A program made the translations under genes and the position numbers. Positions 25,230 through 38,236 of a stretch of DNA of 64,000 bases are shown here, piece after piece. Numbering within the stretch: the stretch's first letter is position 1; every line of letters starts with the position of its first letter. This stretch comes from Chionoecetes opilio (lineage: Eukaryota > Arthropoda > Malacostraca > Decapoda > Majidae), in the NCBI GenBank assembly GCA_016584305.1, contig JACEEZ010018471.1:62501-126500 (forward strand), given 5' to 3'. The notes under the pieces were generated by a model. That model was not told the DNA's origin. It worked only from the letters and a program-made list of their open reading frames with translations, and did no database searches.

Positions 25230-25950
25230 CGGTCCACCGAAATATGCCAAAACCCTGGGGTTTTGGCATACTTTATGCCAAAACCTGGGGTTTTGGCATA
25301 AAGTAATCAAAAACCTTTGGCCCAATCAAAAACCTTTCTGAGCGCCATCTGGCGAGGACAATGCAACCCTCAGAATTTATTACAAAACCTGTTCCATGCT
25401 AAATAAATATATATATCAAAGTATATACCTCGATCTACCAGGAAAAATAGCATATAAGCTTGTTATTCTTATATATACAAAAACCAAGAATATTGTTATG
25501 CCAAAACCCTCAGAATTTATTGCAAAACCTGCTTCATGATAAATAAACATATCAAAGTATATACCTCGATCTACCAGGAAAAATAGCATATAAATTTGAT
25601 ATTCTTATAATACAAAAACCAAGAATATTGTTATGCCAAAACCCTTAGAATGTATTGCAAAACCTGTTCCATGATAAATAAATATATATCAAAGTATATA
25701 CCTCGATCTACCAAGATCTGATTGGTTTTTGTATTATAAGAATAATAAGTTTATATGCTATTTTTCCTGGTAGATCGAGGTATATACCTTGATATATATT
25801 TATTTAGCATGGAACAGGTTTTGTAATAAATTCTGAGGGTTGCATTGTCCTCGCCAGATGGCGCTCAGAAAGGTTTTTGATTGGGCCAAAGGTTTTTGAT
25901 TACTTTATGCCAAAACCTGGGGTTTTGGCATAACCTATTTCGGTGGACCC
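25230..25950. mobile_element. Mutator-like foldback element with 9-bp target-site duplication
   Basis: The termini are (C/G)GGTCCACCGAAATA in inverted orientation. Arms of about 220 bp include TCTGAGCGCCATCTGGCGAG and GTATATACCTCGATCTACCA. The interior holds three tandem units of about 140 bp that share TATACCTCGATCTACCA and AAACCAAGAATATTGTTATG. The direct repeat GGAAGATAG (25221-25229, 25951-25959) flanks it exactly. Nine-base duplications with long TIRs are characteristic of Mutator-like elements. No transposase is present. Confidence 0.85.
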
Positions 25951-26755
25951 GGAAGATAGGGGTGGAGGATTTATTCAGAATTACCCCTACACGCGTATAT
26001 CCTTTGAAATGTCAGCTTGTTTATAAACGCTACGATACTTTCTCGTTGTTTTGATATACACTCTGTCCACTACGAGCACTGCCCTCAACATACGCTGAAT
26101 TAAACAACATACATACCACGTCAATGTTGTTATTGAACGGTAGTAATGTCTGAATCGACGATGTGCGCCCAAGTGCAGTCCTGAGAATCAATTACACGCG
26201 CGAGAGCTAGGTGGCCCTCAGAAAACCTCAGGTGCGGCAGGGAACGTGCGGGCGGGAGCTACCACATGAATGCCCGCTCCCAGCTGTCAAAGTCTTGGTG
26301 TTGGTGTTGTTTAGGGCTGCGAGAATCCCTTGGGGGGAAGTTGGGAACACTATGAGCCCTGGTGATGTCCGATGATGCTGTCACAGGCGTATTAGTTGAC
26401 CTGTCTTGTTCAGGAAGGCACAGGTGAGGCGGATGACAGCGTGTCGCGAGGGGAGGCTGTCAAAATGCACGTGTTTTGCAGCCAAACACAACAACACTTT
26501 TCAGCGGCAGCAACGGGCCTTCAAATAGATGTGTTTGAGCTTTTTGAACGGAATCTCCCTGTGGTTCTAAACCATATATGTTCTTTTAGTTTCTTCTTTT
26601 CTTACTCTCGTTGTCCATATCAAGAGGGTATAATTTATTGATACATTTATTGGTAATTCTTATTGGTAAGTCTGATATGGTTCTCTCCGCGGGCCAAGGA
26701 AACGGGAATCTCCGGCTTGTTTATTAATAGTGTCTTGCACTGACGTCACGATCTA

Positions 26756-27580
26756 GCGTCTTCAAGCCAAATGCCGCCCGTCGGAGCGAGCTGGAAGATC
26801 AACAAACTCCACTTGCCGCCCGTGTTTGCCAGCTTATGGTAATTTTCCCCTACCAAATATGTTTATCAGTATAAAAGGTATACTGTCATCCTCGGAAATG
26901 TTTGTTCTGTAATATTATCAAATAAAAAACCGTAAAACACGCTAAATAAATGCCATTATGAGACTCTCAAGAATTATGCATGAACTTAATATTATATTAA
27001 ACTCTTCGCCATTTAATATATTGCGAGAAAACTTTTTACATGGAGAATATCAATAGAAGTGGAATTTCATTAGCTTTCCATTGATATATTTCGTTATCTG
27101 ATAAATTAATTAGCAGCATGCATAAATTAGCGTTAACTAAATAAATAACCATCAATCGGGAAAAATTACCCGATTTCATGATGTTATTTATTTAGTTAAC
27201 GCTAATTTATGCATGGTTCTAATTCATTTATCAGATAACGAAATATATCAATGGAAAGCTACCTAATGAAATTCCGCTTCTATTTATATTCTCCATGTAA
27301 AAAAAATTCTCGCAAAATACTAAATGGGAGCTGGCACTGGTGAATATTAATTTCATGCATATTTCTTGAGTCTCATAATGGCCTTTCTTTAGTGTGTTTT
27401 ACGGTTTTTTATTTGTTAATATTACAGAACAAGCATTTCCGAAGATAACAGTATACCTTCTATACTGATAAACATATATTTGTTAAGGGAATATTACCAT
27501 AAGCTGGCAAACACGGGCGGCAAGTGGAGTTTGTTGATCCTCCAGCTCGCTCCGACGGGCGGCATTTGGCTTGAAGACGC
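26756..27580. mobile_element. 825-bp palindromic foldback element
   Basis: The arms of about 410 bp start GCGTCTTCAAGCCAAATGCC and end in its inverse. They meet at a centre near 27165 (AAATTACCCGATTTCATGAT). Internal landmarks repeated in both arms are TTTATCAGTATA, CATTATGAGACTC and CATAAATTAGCGTTAACTAA. A second, rearranged copy lies at 29378-30690. No flanking duplication was recognised. Confidence 0.8.
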
Positions 27581-27589
27581 GTCTGTCCG

Positions 27590-29377
27590 AGACCACCGAG
27601 AGACAAGGCCTGGTGGATCGCCCGTGACGTCACACCATAAGGATACAACCCGCTCCGCTCCCCGTACAAGTTTACGTGTGTTGCCAGAAACTCCTATGGA
27701 GAAGTTTATACCTGGTCAATGTTACTTGAATGATCTTAATTGATTATGATTTTTCATTTGATTACAACTTGAGTTGAGAATTGAAAACTAGTCGTATGAC
27801 TTCACTATGTGATTATAGTATGAACACTTCTCGCTGCGGAGAGTACTGAAATGGGGGATGAATTTTAGGGGAAGGGGTAGGAGTTTAGGTTAAGGGGAAA
27901 GGATATGAGTTAAGGGGAAGTGCTGCCACCAGCTCAAGCGAGTAGTTCTCTGGGTTACTCCCTGGGCGCGTTTGAATAATATTAATCTTAGATTTATCTT
28001 GGTAGTCGTGATTGATACGTGGAATTATACCGAGTAAGGCTGACTCTTTTGGAAGTGTGGGGAATTACTGTCCTAACGCAGAATAATCACCTGGGGGTTT
28101 TATAATAAACACAAGAACTATATTTGAAAACATCATCCTATTTATTCATGCTGAAGTAGTATGTCTCTTGTTTGAGATCACAGACAAACATATGGGTTCT
28201 AATCCAACATCAGAAAACTCTCCATCCCAACACAGGAAAACTCTAATCTGATATAAGTAAAAGAAACTTTACAATCTGATACGGGAAGCTCTCCCCGTGA
28301 AATGAAGGTAAGCTCTGGTGAGCATTCACCTTCCTCTCTGAACCTTATTGATACATTATCCTTCACTTAGGTAATAGACCGCTGAATACTTATAATTATA
28401 CATGGAAGATAATAGGGGGGAATATAAGAGTAAGAGTGTTGTGTGTGTCTCACTAAAAAAAACCATGTAGCGGGCCCTTTGCGTCAAGGCCAAGATGTCA
28501 GCCTGTGGAAGAGTGGAAGTGAGACTCCCGTTAATAATACTTATAAGGATGGGGCAGGCCTCCTTTACGTTAGTGAAAACTAAACATCGGTACCCATATT
28601 TGGAAATATAGATAACAATATTATAACAAGGAAAGGGGGGGGGGGAGGAGAATAGGAGCGAAACGTGGTATGTCTTACCCGTGGAAGAGTGGAAGTGAGA
28701 CTGCCGTCTCTCGGGTTACCAAGAGCCCGCGGGAGAAAAGGGGAATTGTTTGAATACCCTGGACTTGGCCTCTAATGAATAGCTTATAATCCCGAAATAA
28801 CTAATTATATAATGAAACTCGTGTACCTAAGAAAGGGCTGCCTATAATACAGTCCTGTTACTTTGATATAGAAGAATTTAATATGTTTAATCTAATATCC
28901 GAGGAAGGTGTTATTTCTTTTCATTTCAAGGGTTCGAACGCGTCTTTTGAAGCAACAGGGTATGGAAGTTTGTATAGAAATTTGGTAGACTTTCAATTTA
29001 GCGAATAACTTTACTAACACATCCATGTATGACCGTGATCTTTCACTATGGGGACTATTTTGAAAGACATTAAGAATCTAGGAGTGTTCCTTGATTTGAT
29101 AGGAGGGTGAGGGGAAGATGAAAAGTTTTGAATCCATTAGTTATCACTGATCGCGAAATAAGTATTCCACGAATGTTGACTCGCAACCGGAATGTCGGGG
29201 GGGGAGGGAGTGAGAGGAAGGAAGGACGGAAGGAAGAAAGAAATGGCGGGTAGGAAGGAATGAAGATGACTCACCCGAGAAAACTAACAGATTGAACTGC
29301 TTACGGGGCATAACCCGGGAATTATATGATAATAATTCTCATCCTATCTCTCCTGAATAACGGGCATTACATACGTA
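27590..29377. other. Spacer without recognised gene
   Basis: A 30-base phrase GTGGAAGAGTGGAAGTGAGA occurs twice (28503, 28681), suggesting a local duplication. No convincing exon was seen. Confidence 0.4.
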
Positions 29378-30690
29378 CCTAATATAATGTTTATCAGTAT
29401 AAAAGATATACTGTTATCTTCGGAAATGTTTGTTCTATAATATTATCAAATAAAAAACCATAAAACACACAAAGAAAATGCCATTATGAGACTCAAGAAA
29501 TATGCATTAACTTAAGCCGGCCACACACACACCGGCGCGGCCTGTCCGGCCGACGAAAAGGGGCGTGGCTAGAGGCGCCCGGTGTGTGTGTGGGGGTGTT
29601 TTTCATCCGGCGGGGCCTGTCGCAGCGGCCGGATGAAAATCAGTCGGCGCTTGAAAATTCCGTCCGGCGCGGCCTGCGCCTGCAGTGTGTGGGTGCCTTC
29701 CGGCGCGGCCCGCCCTCGCTCGGCCAGATAATGACTAATTGTACCAGTAATAATTGTATTTATGATAATATAGGTATTATATATGACGTATTATATATAG
29801 TAGGACGTATTATATATAGATATTATATATGGCTGCACATGCAGCCATCACCAACAAGTCATTTTCGGACAGCGGATTCATGTTGTCACCATGGTGGTCC
29901 AACGTGTACTGTATATTTTCATGAGGCGGCCGGTGTGTGTGTGTGTCTCGTCCGGCGAACGATGCCCCGCCACTTTTTGTCGGCCGGACAGGCCGCGCCG
30001 GTGTGTGTGTGGCCGGCTTAAAACTCTTCGCCATTTAATATTTTGCTCGCAAACATTTTACATGGAGAATATCAATAGAAGCGGAGTTTAATTAGATTTC
30101 CATTGATATATTTCGTTTAGTGATAAATGAATTAGCGACATGCATAAATTAGCATCAACTAAATATAAAAAATCATGAAATCGGGTAATTTCCTACCTAA
30201 TATATGTTTATCAGTATAAAATATATACTGTTATCTTCGGAAATGTTGGTTCTATAATATTATCAAATAAAAAACCGTAAAACACAATAAAAAAATGCCA
30301 TTATGACTTTCAAGAAATATGCATGAACTTAAACTTTTCGCCATTTAATATTTTGTGAATTTATTTTTACATGGAAAATATCAATAGAAGCAGAATGTAA
30401 TTAGCTTTCCATGGATATTTTTTCTTTTCTGATAAATGAATTAGAACCATGCATAAATTAGCGTTAACTAAATAAATAACATCATGAAATCTGGTAATTT
30501 ACCAGATTTCATGATGTTATTTATTTAGTTAACGCTAATTTATGCATAGTTCTAGTTCATTTATCAGAAAAGGAAATATATCAATGGAAAGCTAATTAAA
30601 TTCCGCTTCTATTGATATTCTCCATGTAAAAAGTTTTTTGCACAAAATATTAAATGGCGAAAAGTTTAAGTTCATGCATATTTCTTGAAA
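29378..30690. mobile_element. Rearranged copy of the palindromic family
   Basis: Two successive forward half-arms (29378-30193 and 30194-30493) are followed by one inverted half-arm (30494-30690), with a palindromic centre near 30494. The first half-arm carries a TTAA transposon at 29516-30017. The outer parts present in the copy at 26756-27580 are missing, and a LINE fragment abuts the right end. Confidence 0.75.
29516..30017. mobile_element. TTAA-type DNA transposon (piggyBac-like termini)
   Basis: TTAA (29512-29515, 30018-30021) flanks inverted termini GCCGGCCACACACACACCGG, which continue with a shared CGCGGCCTGTCCGGCCGAC. The uninterrupted host sequence at 30318-30330 (GAACTTAAACTTTTCGCC) confirms the insertion. 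The 502-bp interior is GC-rich near the ends, AT-rich in the middle, and non-coding. Confidence 0.88.
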
Positions 30691-31045
30691 GTTTTTTTGT
30701 TTAGTTATCAGCTCAATTTTTTTTATTAAGTCTCTTCTTTCTCTTCTCTGCTCGAGTGTTGGTAACTTTATTTCCTTCAATCTTTCCTCATAAAAAAGTT
30801 CTTCTAGCTCTGGTACCATCTTTGTTGCCATTCTCTGAATCCTCTCCAACTTTTTCACATGCTTCTTTTTATATGGGACCATACAATGGCAGCATATTCC
30901 ATTTTTGGTCGGATCATTGTAGTAATTATCATTCTCATCATATTTTTGTCCATGTAATGAAATGCCACTCTAATATTCTTCAACATCCTGTATGTATCTC
31001 CAAATATTTTATTATATATATAGGAAAAGATATGTGTAGGCAAGT
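30690..31045 (-). pseudogene. LINE reverse-transcriptase C-terminal fragment
   Basis: The minus frames read RMLKNIRVAFHYMDKNMM, RPKMEYAAIVWS, KKHVKKLERIQRMATKMVPE and LPTLEQRRERRDLI. This order is typical of the segment after the catalytic domain in CR1/jockey-like LINEs. One frameshift splits it. Confidence 0.85.
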
Positions 31046-31049
31046 TCTT

Positions 31050-33760
31050 GTGATACAGTATTCATGAGTAGGAATTTTATAATTCTTGAAATTTAGGAAA
31101 TGAAAAGTTGATTTATGGTTTTACACTATTTTTTTGTAATACGTAGACATGCCATATCCTGGTTCTTTTATATTTTCATCCATCCTGTCAATCAATAACT
31201 CAAAATACACCAGGATGTTACCTGTAGGCCTACACGTACACTGTAACATCATCCAAATTAACGAAAGATAGTGATGCCAAACTAGAAGCTGTTGTATTTG
31301 TTTAAGATGCAATTATTATGGAGACCCCTTTCATTGACTTCACTTATTTACAGTCACAAAGCTAAGAGTAGCCATTAATTTTGATGTACCTCACGATATC
31401 TATTCTTACATGTTCATCAAAAAATTACCACAGCACAGAACAGAAAATACATACACATGATACTCTGAACTAACATCTCATAATACAGAAAACTGATGAC
31501 AATGTAATGCACAAAAAAAGGACAATACAAGTCCCAGTTATAAATTATATATTAGAAGAAAGTCCCAGAAAATTATATAATTTTCATTATATGTATTTTT
31601 ACAAAGGAAATAGCTGTAAGCAAAGAAGAATACATGCACGGCATTTTACTGGGGTTTCATTCCATTTATTGAATACTCTGACTACCGAAACTAATGTGGC
31701 GAGGTAGCCATAATAAATAGTAGTTACCTTGTGTGGAAGTCAATGACATAATAGATACTATTATAGCTACCGTAAGGAAGCACTACTACCCACAATCCAG
31801 TTGACATAATCTTGTACAGAAATTTCCAGTTTGCTTTAAAACTAAAATATCTCCATTCCCCACATGTGACAGTAAGTGAACTCACAAGAGGCATAGGTTG
31901 GTGTCACAAGTTGTATGGATAGGTGATAAACTACCTATGTAACTTTGTGTACTGCATGTATGGCCCTTAGCAGGCCCTGCACCTTGCCCTAAAGCCGTCA
32001 TTCAGTCACTACACAACATAACGCAGCAAACTTCCTTCAAAGCCAACAACATTACTATACTTTTCTTTTTCATTCAGCAACTGATTCATAGTGAATTCCT
32101 TTAATTGTAAGCTTCTTAAGTATACACGTGTTGAAGACGAAATGGGTCATGTCTACTCCTATTTCTAGTCTGGTGATGACCAATGAATGTGGTGATACTC
32201 GTTATACTATGAAGAGCCAAATGCATTCAAGTTCAGCTCACTCTGCCTGTCATAAGATTGCAGAGGTACAAAGGTATTGGAGTTAATGAATATATTTATA
32301 ACATGTAAAAGCTATGATTATGTACTTAATTTCAACCCACTATGCAGACATGAAGATACATCCAAATTAACGATAATGTTTTTGAAAAGGAAATAGATTA
32401 CTATGAAAGCAAGAGAATAAGTTAGGTATACAAGCATGATTTATGTAATGCCATGCCATGAGTGATACAATTATGCTGATTTGAAGAAAAAAATAAGACA
32501 ATGAATATTTCAAAGAGAAAGAGAAAGATTTTTGTACATCATACTATTTTTTTATATTACAAGAATGTTTGTTAATGTAAAATACATGTCTCATTGTAAA
32601 TAAACATTTATATCAAACAGGATGCTGTTATGTAATGCATCGCTTATGCACATATGAGGCGTAGCGCATCAAAAGGTGGAAAGTGATAAGCCTCTCAAAC
32701 ATGTTTCTCTACACCCACGGCACCCTTGAACTCTGTGAAGTCAGTTTTAGATTTTTGGCACTGGCAATAAGGTCTGTAATTCATTGAAGAAAAAAATTAC
32801 TGCACACAACTGTGTCAGCAGCAGCTTACTGCTGGAATGCCTTTACACAGCAAAAAGCAAAATATCTACTCGGCCACCCCACCCGTGGTGAGTGAGAGCT
32901 GCCACCCAATCAGAAAGGATGACATGATAAGTGTAGAAAGTGTAATTGTGTCCCCCCCTCTTTATATATATACAAAAACCTGCCCAGCAGCATCTCAGAC
33001 TTGAGTGCTCACCTGGGACAGTGCTTTTCTCCAAGCATTGTTTATCCCTTTTCTTTCCTTTTTTCATTAATAAAACAAGTTCTCATTATATTAATGAAAG
33101 AACATGATTGTTTGATGGTTTGGACAGAAAGATAAAGAAAACTGCCATAAATTGCTTCCAAAGTCTGGCAATTTTCACTGCCTATTTATTCTTAATTTTA
33201 CATATTCTAGAATATGAATTAAAAAGATGTCCATATATATTGCCAATATAGGTATATATTATTGCCCAGAAACTACTGTCCTTTATAAACCTGAGGTTAA
33301 TTTCTTTTTTAAAAGGATAAATTTAAATCATGTAATTTTTTTATCGCCACACTTTGGTTGCGATTTGCAGCAAACTATTGTCGCTCTTTGTCTTACGACA
33401 CACTACGCCTCATATGTTTTAATGTCTTGAACATTTCTGTTGTTCCAGATAAATAAGAAGTAAATAAAGGATTACTCATAACATAGGACAAAATATTAAG
33501 TAAATATTTAGATGTTGTACAATTAACATAACGTTGACCTTGAAAAAAGTAAGTTTACCTTATAATTTGTACTGTAAAATGGTAGAAAAATTCATTACTA
33601 AACACTAATATCTTGGTTTTAAGTGATACAAGTTGACCAAATGCACACAAAAAATGTACTATTAAAGCTGCAAATGCTTGTATAAACCTTAATACCTCAT
33701 GGCTGCAAAAATACTACACAAGAGAATTCCTAGACTTCAACAGTTCATATTCAGCAGCCT
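31050..33760. other. AT-rich spacer
   Basis: No exon, array or element boundary was recognised across 2.7 kb. The open frames are short and motif-free. Confidence 0.4.
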
Positions 33761-33769
33761 TGACACACA

Positions 33770-33905
33770 CACAGGGTGTTGAGTTCATGTCTCTATTCCC
33801 TGTGTAGCAGGAGGCGACTGAGAGGGAAAAGAGGGGAGGGTTGGGATCCTTCCCCTGGCAATGTTATTCCCCATGAAAACAAACAGCAGAGATCAGCCTT
33901 TTGTT
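33770..33905. repeat. Dispersed repeat shared with 41225-41365
   Basis: The order CTCTATTCCCTG, AGGAGGCGACTGAGAGGGAA, CCCATGAAAACAAA, CAGAGATC recurs at 41235-41360. The family was not identified. Confidence 0.6.
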
Positions 33906-33964
33906 GTGCGACACTCGTTTCCAATTAAGTCCAAAATATGGAAATAAAAAGATTCTACAAAATG

Positions 33965-34358
33965 CAGTATAACCTCTCTAACTTGGACTATATGGGGGGC
34001 TGAGGCTGTTCGAGTTACATCAAATAAACTTATAAAGTAAAGGCAAAATGTTAGGAAAATTTGGCTAAATTATGAGAAAATACACTTAGATGATCAGCAA
34101 CAACACTGTTGGCGCCACGACAACACCTAGCAGATTGTGGTGTCACACTGTTCCTGGAGGACATAGCAGACTGATGGTGCCACACTGTTCCTGGAGGAGG
34201 CTGTCAGATAGCACCTAGCAGATTGAAGGCGCCACTGTGCCTAGAGGAGGCTGTCAGAGCTGCAAAGCCTAAATATCATATAACTGACATATCCGAGACC
34301 AGAGTTACATGAAATTTGTTCGGGGAATGAAAGGTCCGACTTATAAAGGTTCTACTGT
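33965..34358. mobile_element. pogo/Tigger-type MITE
   Basis: The left end is CAGTATAACCTCTCTAACTT and the right end inverted is CAGTAGAACCTTTATAAGTC, with TA on the right and TG on the left. The interior has three diverged repeats of about 60 bp around CACCTAGCAGATTG and TGTTCCTGGAGGA. Confidence 0.7.
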
Positions 34359-34359
34359 A

Positions 34360-36270
34360 TTAATAAATTATATACCATTTGATTGAACATGTGTGCCACG
34401 TGACAAATAAATAAGTTAAGGTGTGTGGCATCACTTGAAACAATGTATGCAAAGAAAAAAGGGTACAAACTTTAAAGTGAAATAAAGTGTTCATTATGAC
34501 CACATGGTTGCTGTACCTTATTATGTTGTTTCAATCTCAGTACTTACCTAAAATCCAGATTTATTAAGATAGCAATAATCCTGTGTTATGTTGTGGAACT
34601 TTGAGCTTTGAGAAAACACAAACAGAAGAATAGCAAGTTTCAGTGTCCGTACTCTACAACCATTACATTTATATTCATATAAAATCTTCTCACCACTATT
34701 GTGACATGTATGAAATTGGTATAAGATCATGAGTTACTGTGAATTACTTACACTATAAACACTTCATCAAACTGGCATTTCCAGCAAGAGCCTATGAATG
34801 GGGTATCTCTAAAGCAGTGATGAATATGCCAAATGGGAGTTTTAACCTAAATGCCTTTAACCCTGGAGCACCATCAGGGATGTCACATACCACACCCACT
34901 CTTGAATCCCATGCCTCATGAAGCACTGTGGGGCTGGGTGGCTCTTCTCCCCACTCGATCTACTTAGTGCCCTGTTGGTAGAAGGCTGTGTCGTCTTCTG
35001 TGCCCATCCGGTTTTCATTATATAAAATGATTGGGGTGCTACACACTCCCGATGGTGATAACGTAATAGTGTGCGGTGTGTTAAACGCATGTTTTCTTAT
35101 GAGTGGCAAGGAGGTTCCGGGCAAGGGGTCGCCCGGGACTTCTGGACAGGCGAGTCTGACCTGCGACATGTAACCACTGACATCATCAATCATACAGACT
35201 GTCGCCTCTCACCCGGAGAGTTACGAGAACTGCCAGATATATCCTCCATTCTATCAAAAACAAGAAGCAAAAGTAAAAACATTATTCTTTTCAAAGCAGT
35301 CTTCATATTTCCATAAGTTGTCATAAAAACTATGTACTTATTATGAATTTCCAAAAATGAAGTTTGACATACCACCCTAAGGTGGCAACACGGGTAAATG
35401 TGACCACCAATGGTGGTTTACGGTTGCAGATATTTAGGTAATATGCTAACATCAATACTAATCTACTACATTTTGTTTCCTTAGATATGAGTATTTCATA
35501 AGAGCAATATTTCTACTTTTAAATGCTCCATACTTTTTGAAAACTATACACAATACCATTTGAGTGTTTTTTGTCATAAAAACAGGTTTTATCAAAGTTT
35601 ACCCTTTCTTCTGGGATATATAAGAAAATTCTTAAAATCCAATAATCCAGAATTGAAGGAACTATACTTTCAGGCAGGACCTGTAACCCAAAAAGGAACA
35701 CCTTCATGTCTTGGCACAAACGTAGCCTTGACCTGAATTCTCCAGCTTCTCAAGTCACCTCTGTTATTCTCAAGTCTCTCTAGAAGCAGAGCAACACCAT
35801 GGGGCTGAGGAACGCTGCTATTCCATGCCATACACCTACACTTGCTGATTGGGTAGCTTGGTCCCCAGGGTGACAGTGGCACTGATTGCCTGATTGTGTC
35901 CTGCCAGCTGCTCTGGGCAGCGGACGATTAGTCACTCCTCGTTTGAGTAAAATCAGGATTTTATAGCCTACTCGTATGGTTCAGCCTTTTCCATATTCTT
36001 TATGGATTGGAGACTCATAGAGATGAGTCAAACACTAAGTAAAACATTGAAAAGAAAAAAATTCATCTTTAACATAGATCATGTGGTTTTACCTGGATGG
36101 TTGATTCGTCACTGCTTTACAGACATCTCATACACTATGAGTACATGATGTGAGTGAGCATGTGTGGCCCCTCCCACACACATGCACACACACAAAGAAA
36201 AGCTTATATGTAAATTATTTTGAATGAGAAGGCAGCCACTACACAAATTCTTCAAAAGAAAAATTGTACT
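34360..36270. other. Region downstream of the BED-BTB-zinc-finger gene
   Basis: Includes any 3' UTR of that gene. The frames at 34988-35173 and 35670-35882 show no domain or splice support. Confidence 0.4.
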
Positions 36271-36275
36271 TGTAC

Positions 36276-36450
36276 CTAACAAGGAGGCTGTGTGCACTTC
36301 TGCTGGTGACTTTTGAAATATGTTCTTTTAACAAACACTCTCCAGCAGCCGTCACAGGGAAAAGCTGGCTTGCAGGGGTGTGACACCAGCAGATGCCTCA
36401 TCATGGCCACACCCTCAAACTTCTGGGCTAGATGTGGACAATAAGGACAC
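36276..36450 (-). CDS. Terminal zinc-finger exon
   Basis: Acceptor TTTGTCTACAG. It encodes two fingers, CPYCPHLAQKF...MMRHLLVSH and CDGCWRVFVKRTYFKSHQQKC, then TQPPC and TAG. Confidence 0.88.
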
Positions 36451-38202
36451 CTGTAGACAAACAAAATATAATAAATACTTATCACGAATAAATGTAATTA
36501 GATTCATGGCATTACTATCACATATTATTACATGGCATTAATGAGCCTTGAGTACCAAACTAATGCACAAAAACATCACGAGTTAAGGCATCAAAGGTAA
36601 ACATGGTGCATGTCTGGCAAATACAAGACTGATAAGGTTAAGACTAAGATTATATCTATATGCTTCAGGCATAAGGTTAACTTTCATAAGTCTTGTGTCA
36701 AGAAAAGGTACAAAAGGCTGTATTTGATATAGTAATCATTAAAAGTCTGTTAGTTGATCATCACTGGGTCCATATATATTTTTTCACCGATCTACAAATT
36801 TCTTAAGACTTCACAGGGATTTTTCACTACTGCTGCCACAGCAATATAGTAGAACCCCTCTAACTTGGACCCCGCCTTCCCTGGACAAATTCATAAAACT
36901 GACATGTCCAAGTGACATGAAACCCCGGGTGTATTTACCTAGTTGTGTTTTACAGGGCCTGAGCTACATTCATTTGGTCCCGCCTCCATATCGACAATTT
37001 AATTTGCTTCCTTAGTGCATAAAATCTGTAATTTCAGCCAGCCCATGGGTCAGGCCAGCCTCCTGTACCACCCAAGAGCCACTACCAACCTCTCATTTCT
37101 CTCGCACTGCCCTTGCCTGGAGTCATTTTCTTCTCAGTGAGTTTGTTTTACTGGTTCATACTGTCATGTCATTATGTTTTACCTTTACATCATGACAATT
37201 ATACTGAAAGCCATTTTGATCAACCTATTTGACACAAGGTTAAGCCCCACACTTACTGCCTTCAATCCTGTATCAACTAATGTGGATGTTCACTGACATA
37301 AATGTAGGTGGTGCTCTTACTGGCTGAGCATTTGTAAACAATATCGTGCCTAGGCTCGGTGTCCTCCGATGCACTCTCCGTCGAAGGTAGGGTTGATGGG
37401 CGGCATGTGGATCGACTTCAGTCATTCAACAATGGATGGAAGATATTATGCAACCGACGGGACATGAACTCGGGACGTCGAGCTCGCCACTTCCAGGAAA
37501 AACTTGCACCCGGCAGAACGTGAACACAGGACTATGAGCTCGTCACTTCCAGGCGCTAACCACATGGTCACTGCCTCCTCTGTACTTTTTTTTTTTTTTT
37601 GTCACTGTCATGCTTGAATTTTGCACAGTTAAAGGCTCGAGGGGTTAGTTTGGTGGTTTGGTATAACTGGTGAAGCCGTGACGGAGTTTTAATGAAAACA
37701 CTGGGTGGGCTGGGGAGTCAGTCACGCAGAAGCTCAGGTGTGAGGCAGCATGGCTCGTTGGTTTATACGTGTCTTCCCAAGGACGACTTAACGGAGAGTG
37801 AAGGGTGATTGTGCCAAGTGAATGTTGCCGCATCTGTGTGGTGATTGTTGCTTGTTACAGTGGTGTGGAAAGAGTTGCCTCTGTGTATGTCTGTGTGTGT
37901 AACTGGTGAATTATACGGGCATTATGGTTAAAAGTTTTTATCTGATCCTCATTACCTGTTTGGCATGACTCACCTGAACACACAACTACAGGAGAACCTC
38001 ATTTAACCGGCATTCAAAACAACGGCTCTTTCGACCCAGGCATTTTTTTTTTTTTTTTTTTTCACCCTTTTTTTTATTTTATTCTCTTACTTTCTTCTTT
38101 GTAGGGACTGGCAACAAAGCGGGCTTTGTGTTACCCATTTTTGTTGTGCCCTTGACCAGTTCTTTGTGATGTATAAAAAATAAAAAAATAAAAAAAAAAA
38201 TA

Positions 38203-38236
<34 letters not shown>

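Noticed and set aside
34857..35193. Overlapping ORFs on both strands, including a Gly/Ser/Thr-rich plus-strand frame
   Set aside because: No domain, no matching splice sites, and no continuity with the zinc-finger gene, which already has its stop at 36276.
35670..35882. Minus-strand ORF downstream of the zinc-finger gene as an extra exon
   Set aside because: The terminal exon ends in an in-frame TAG, and no acceptor with a suitable phase was seen.
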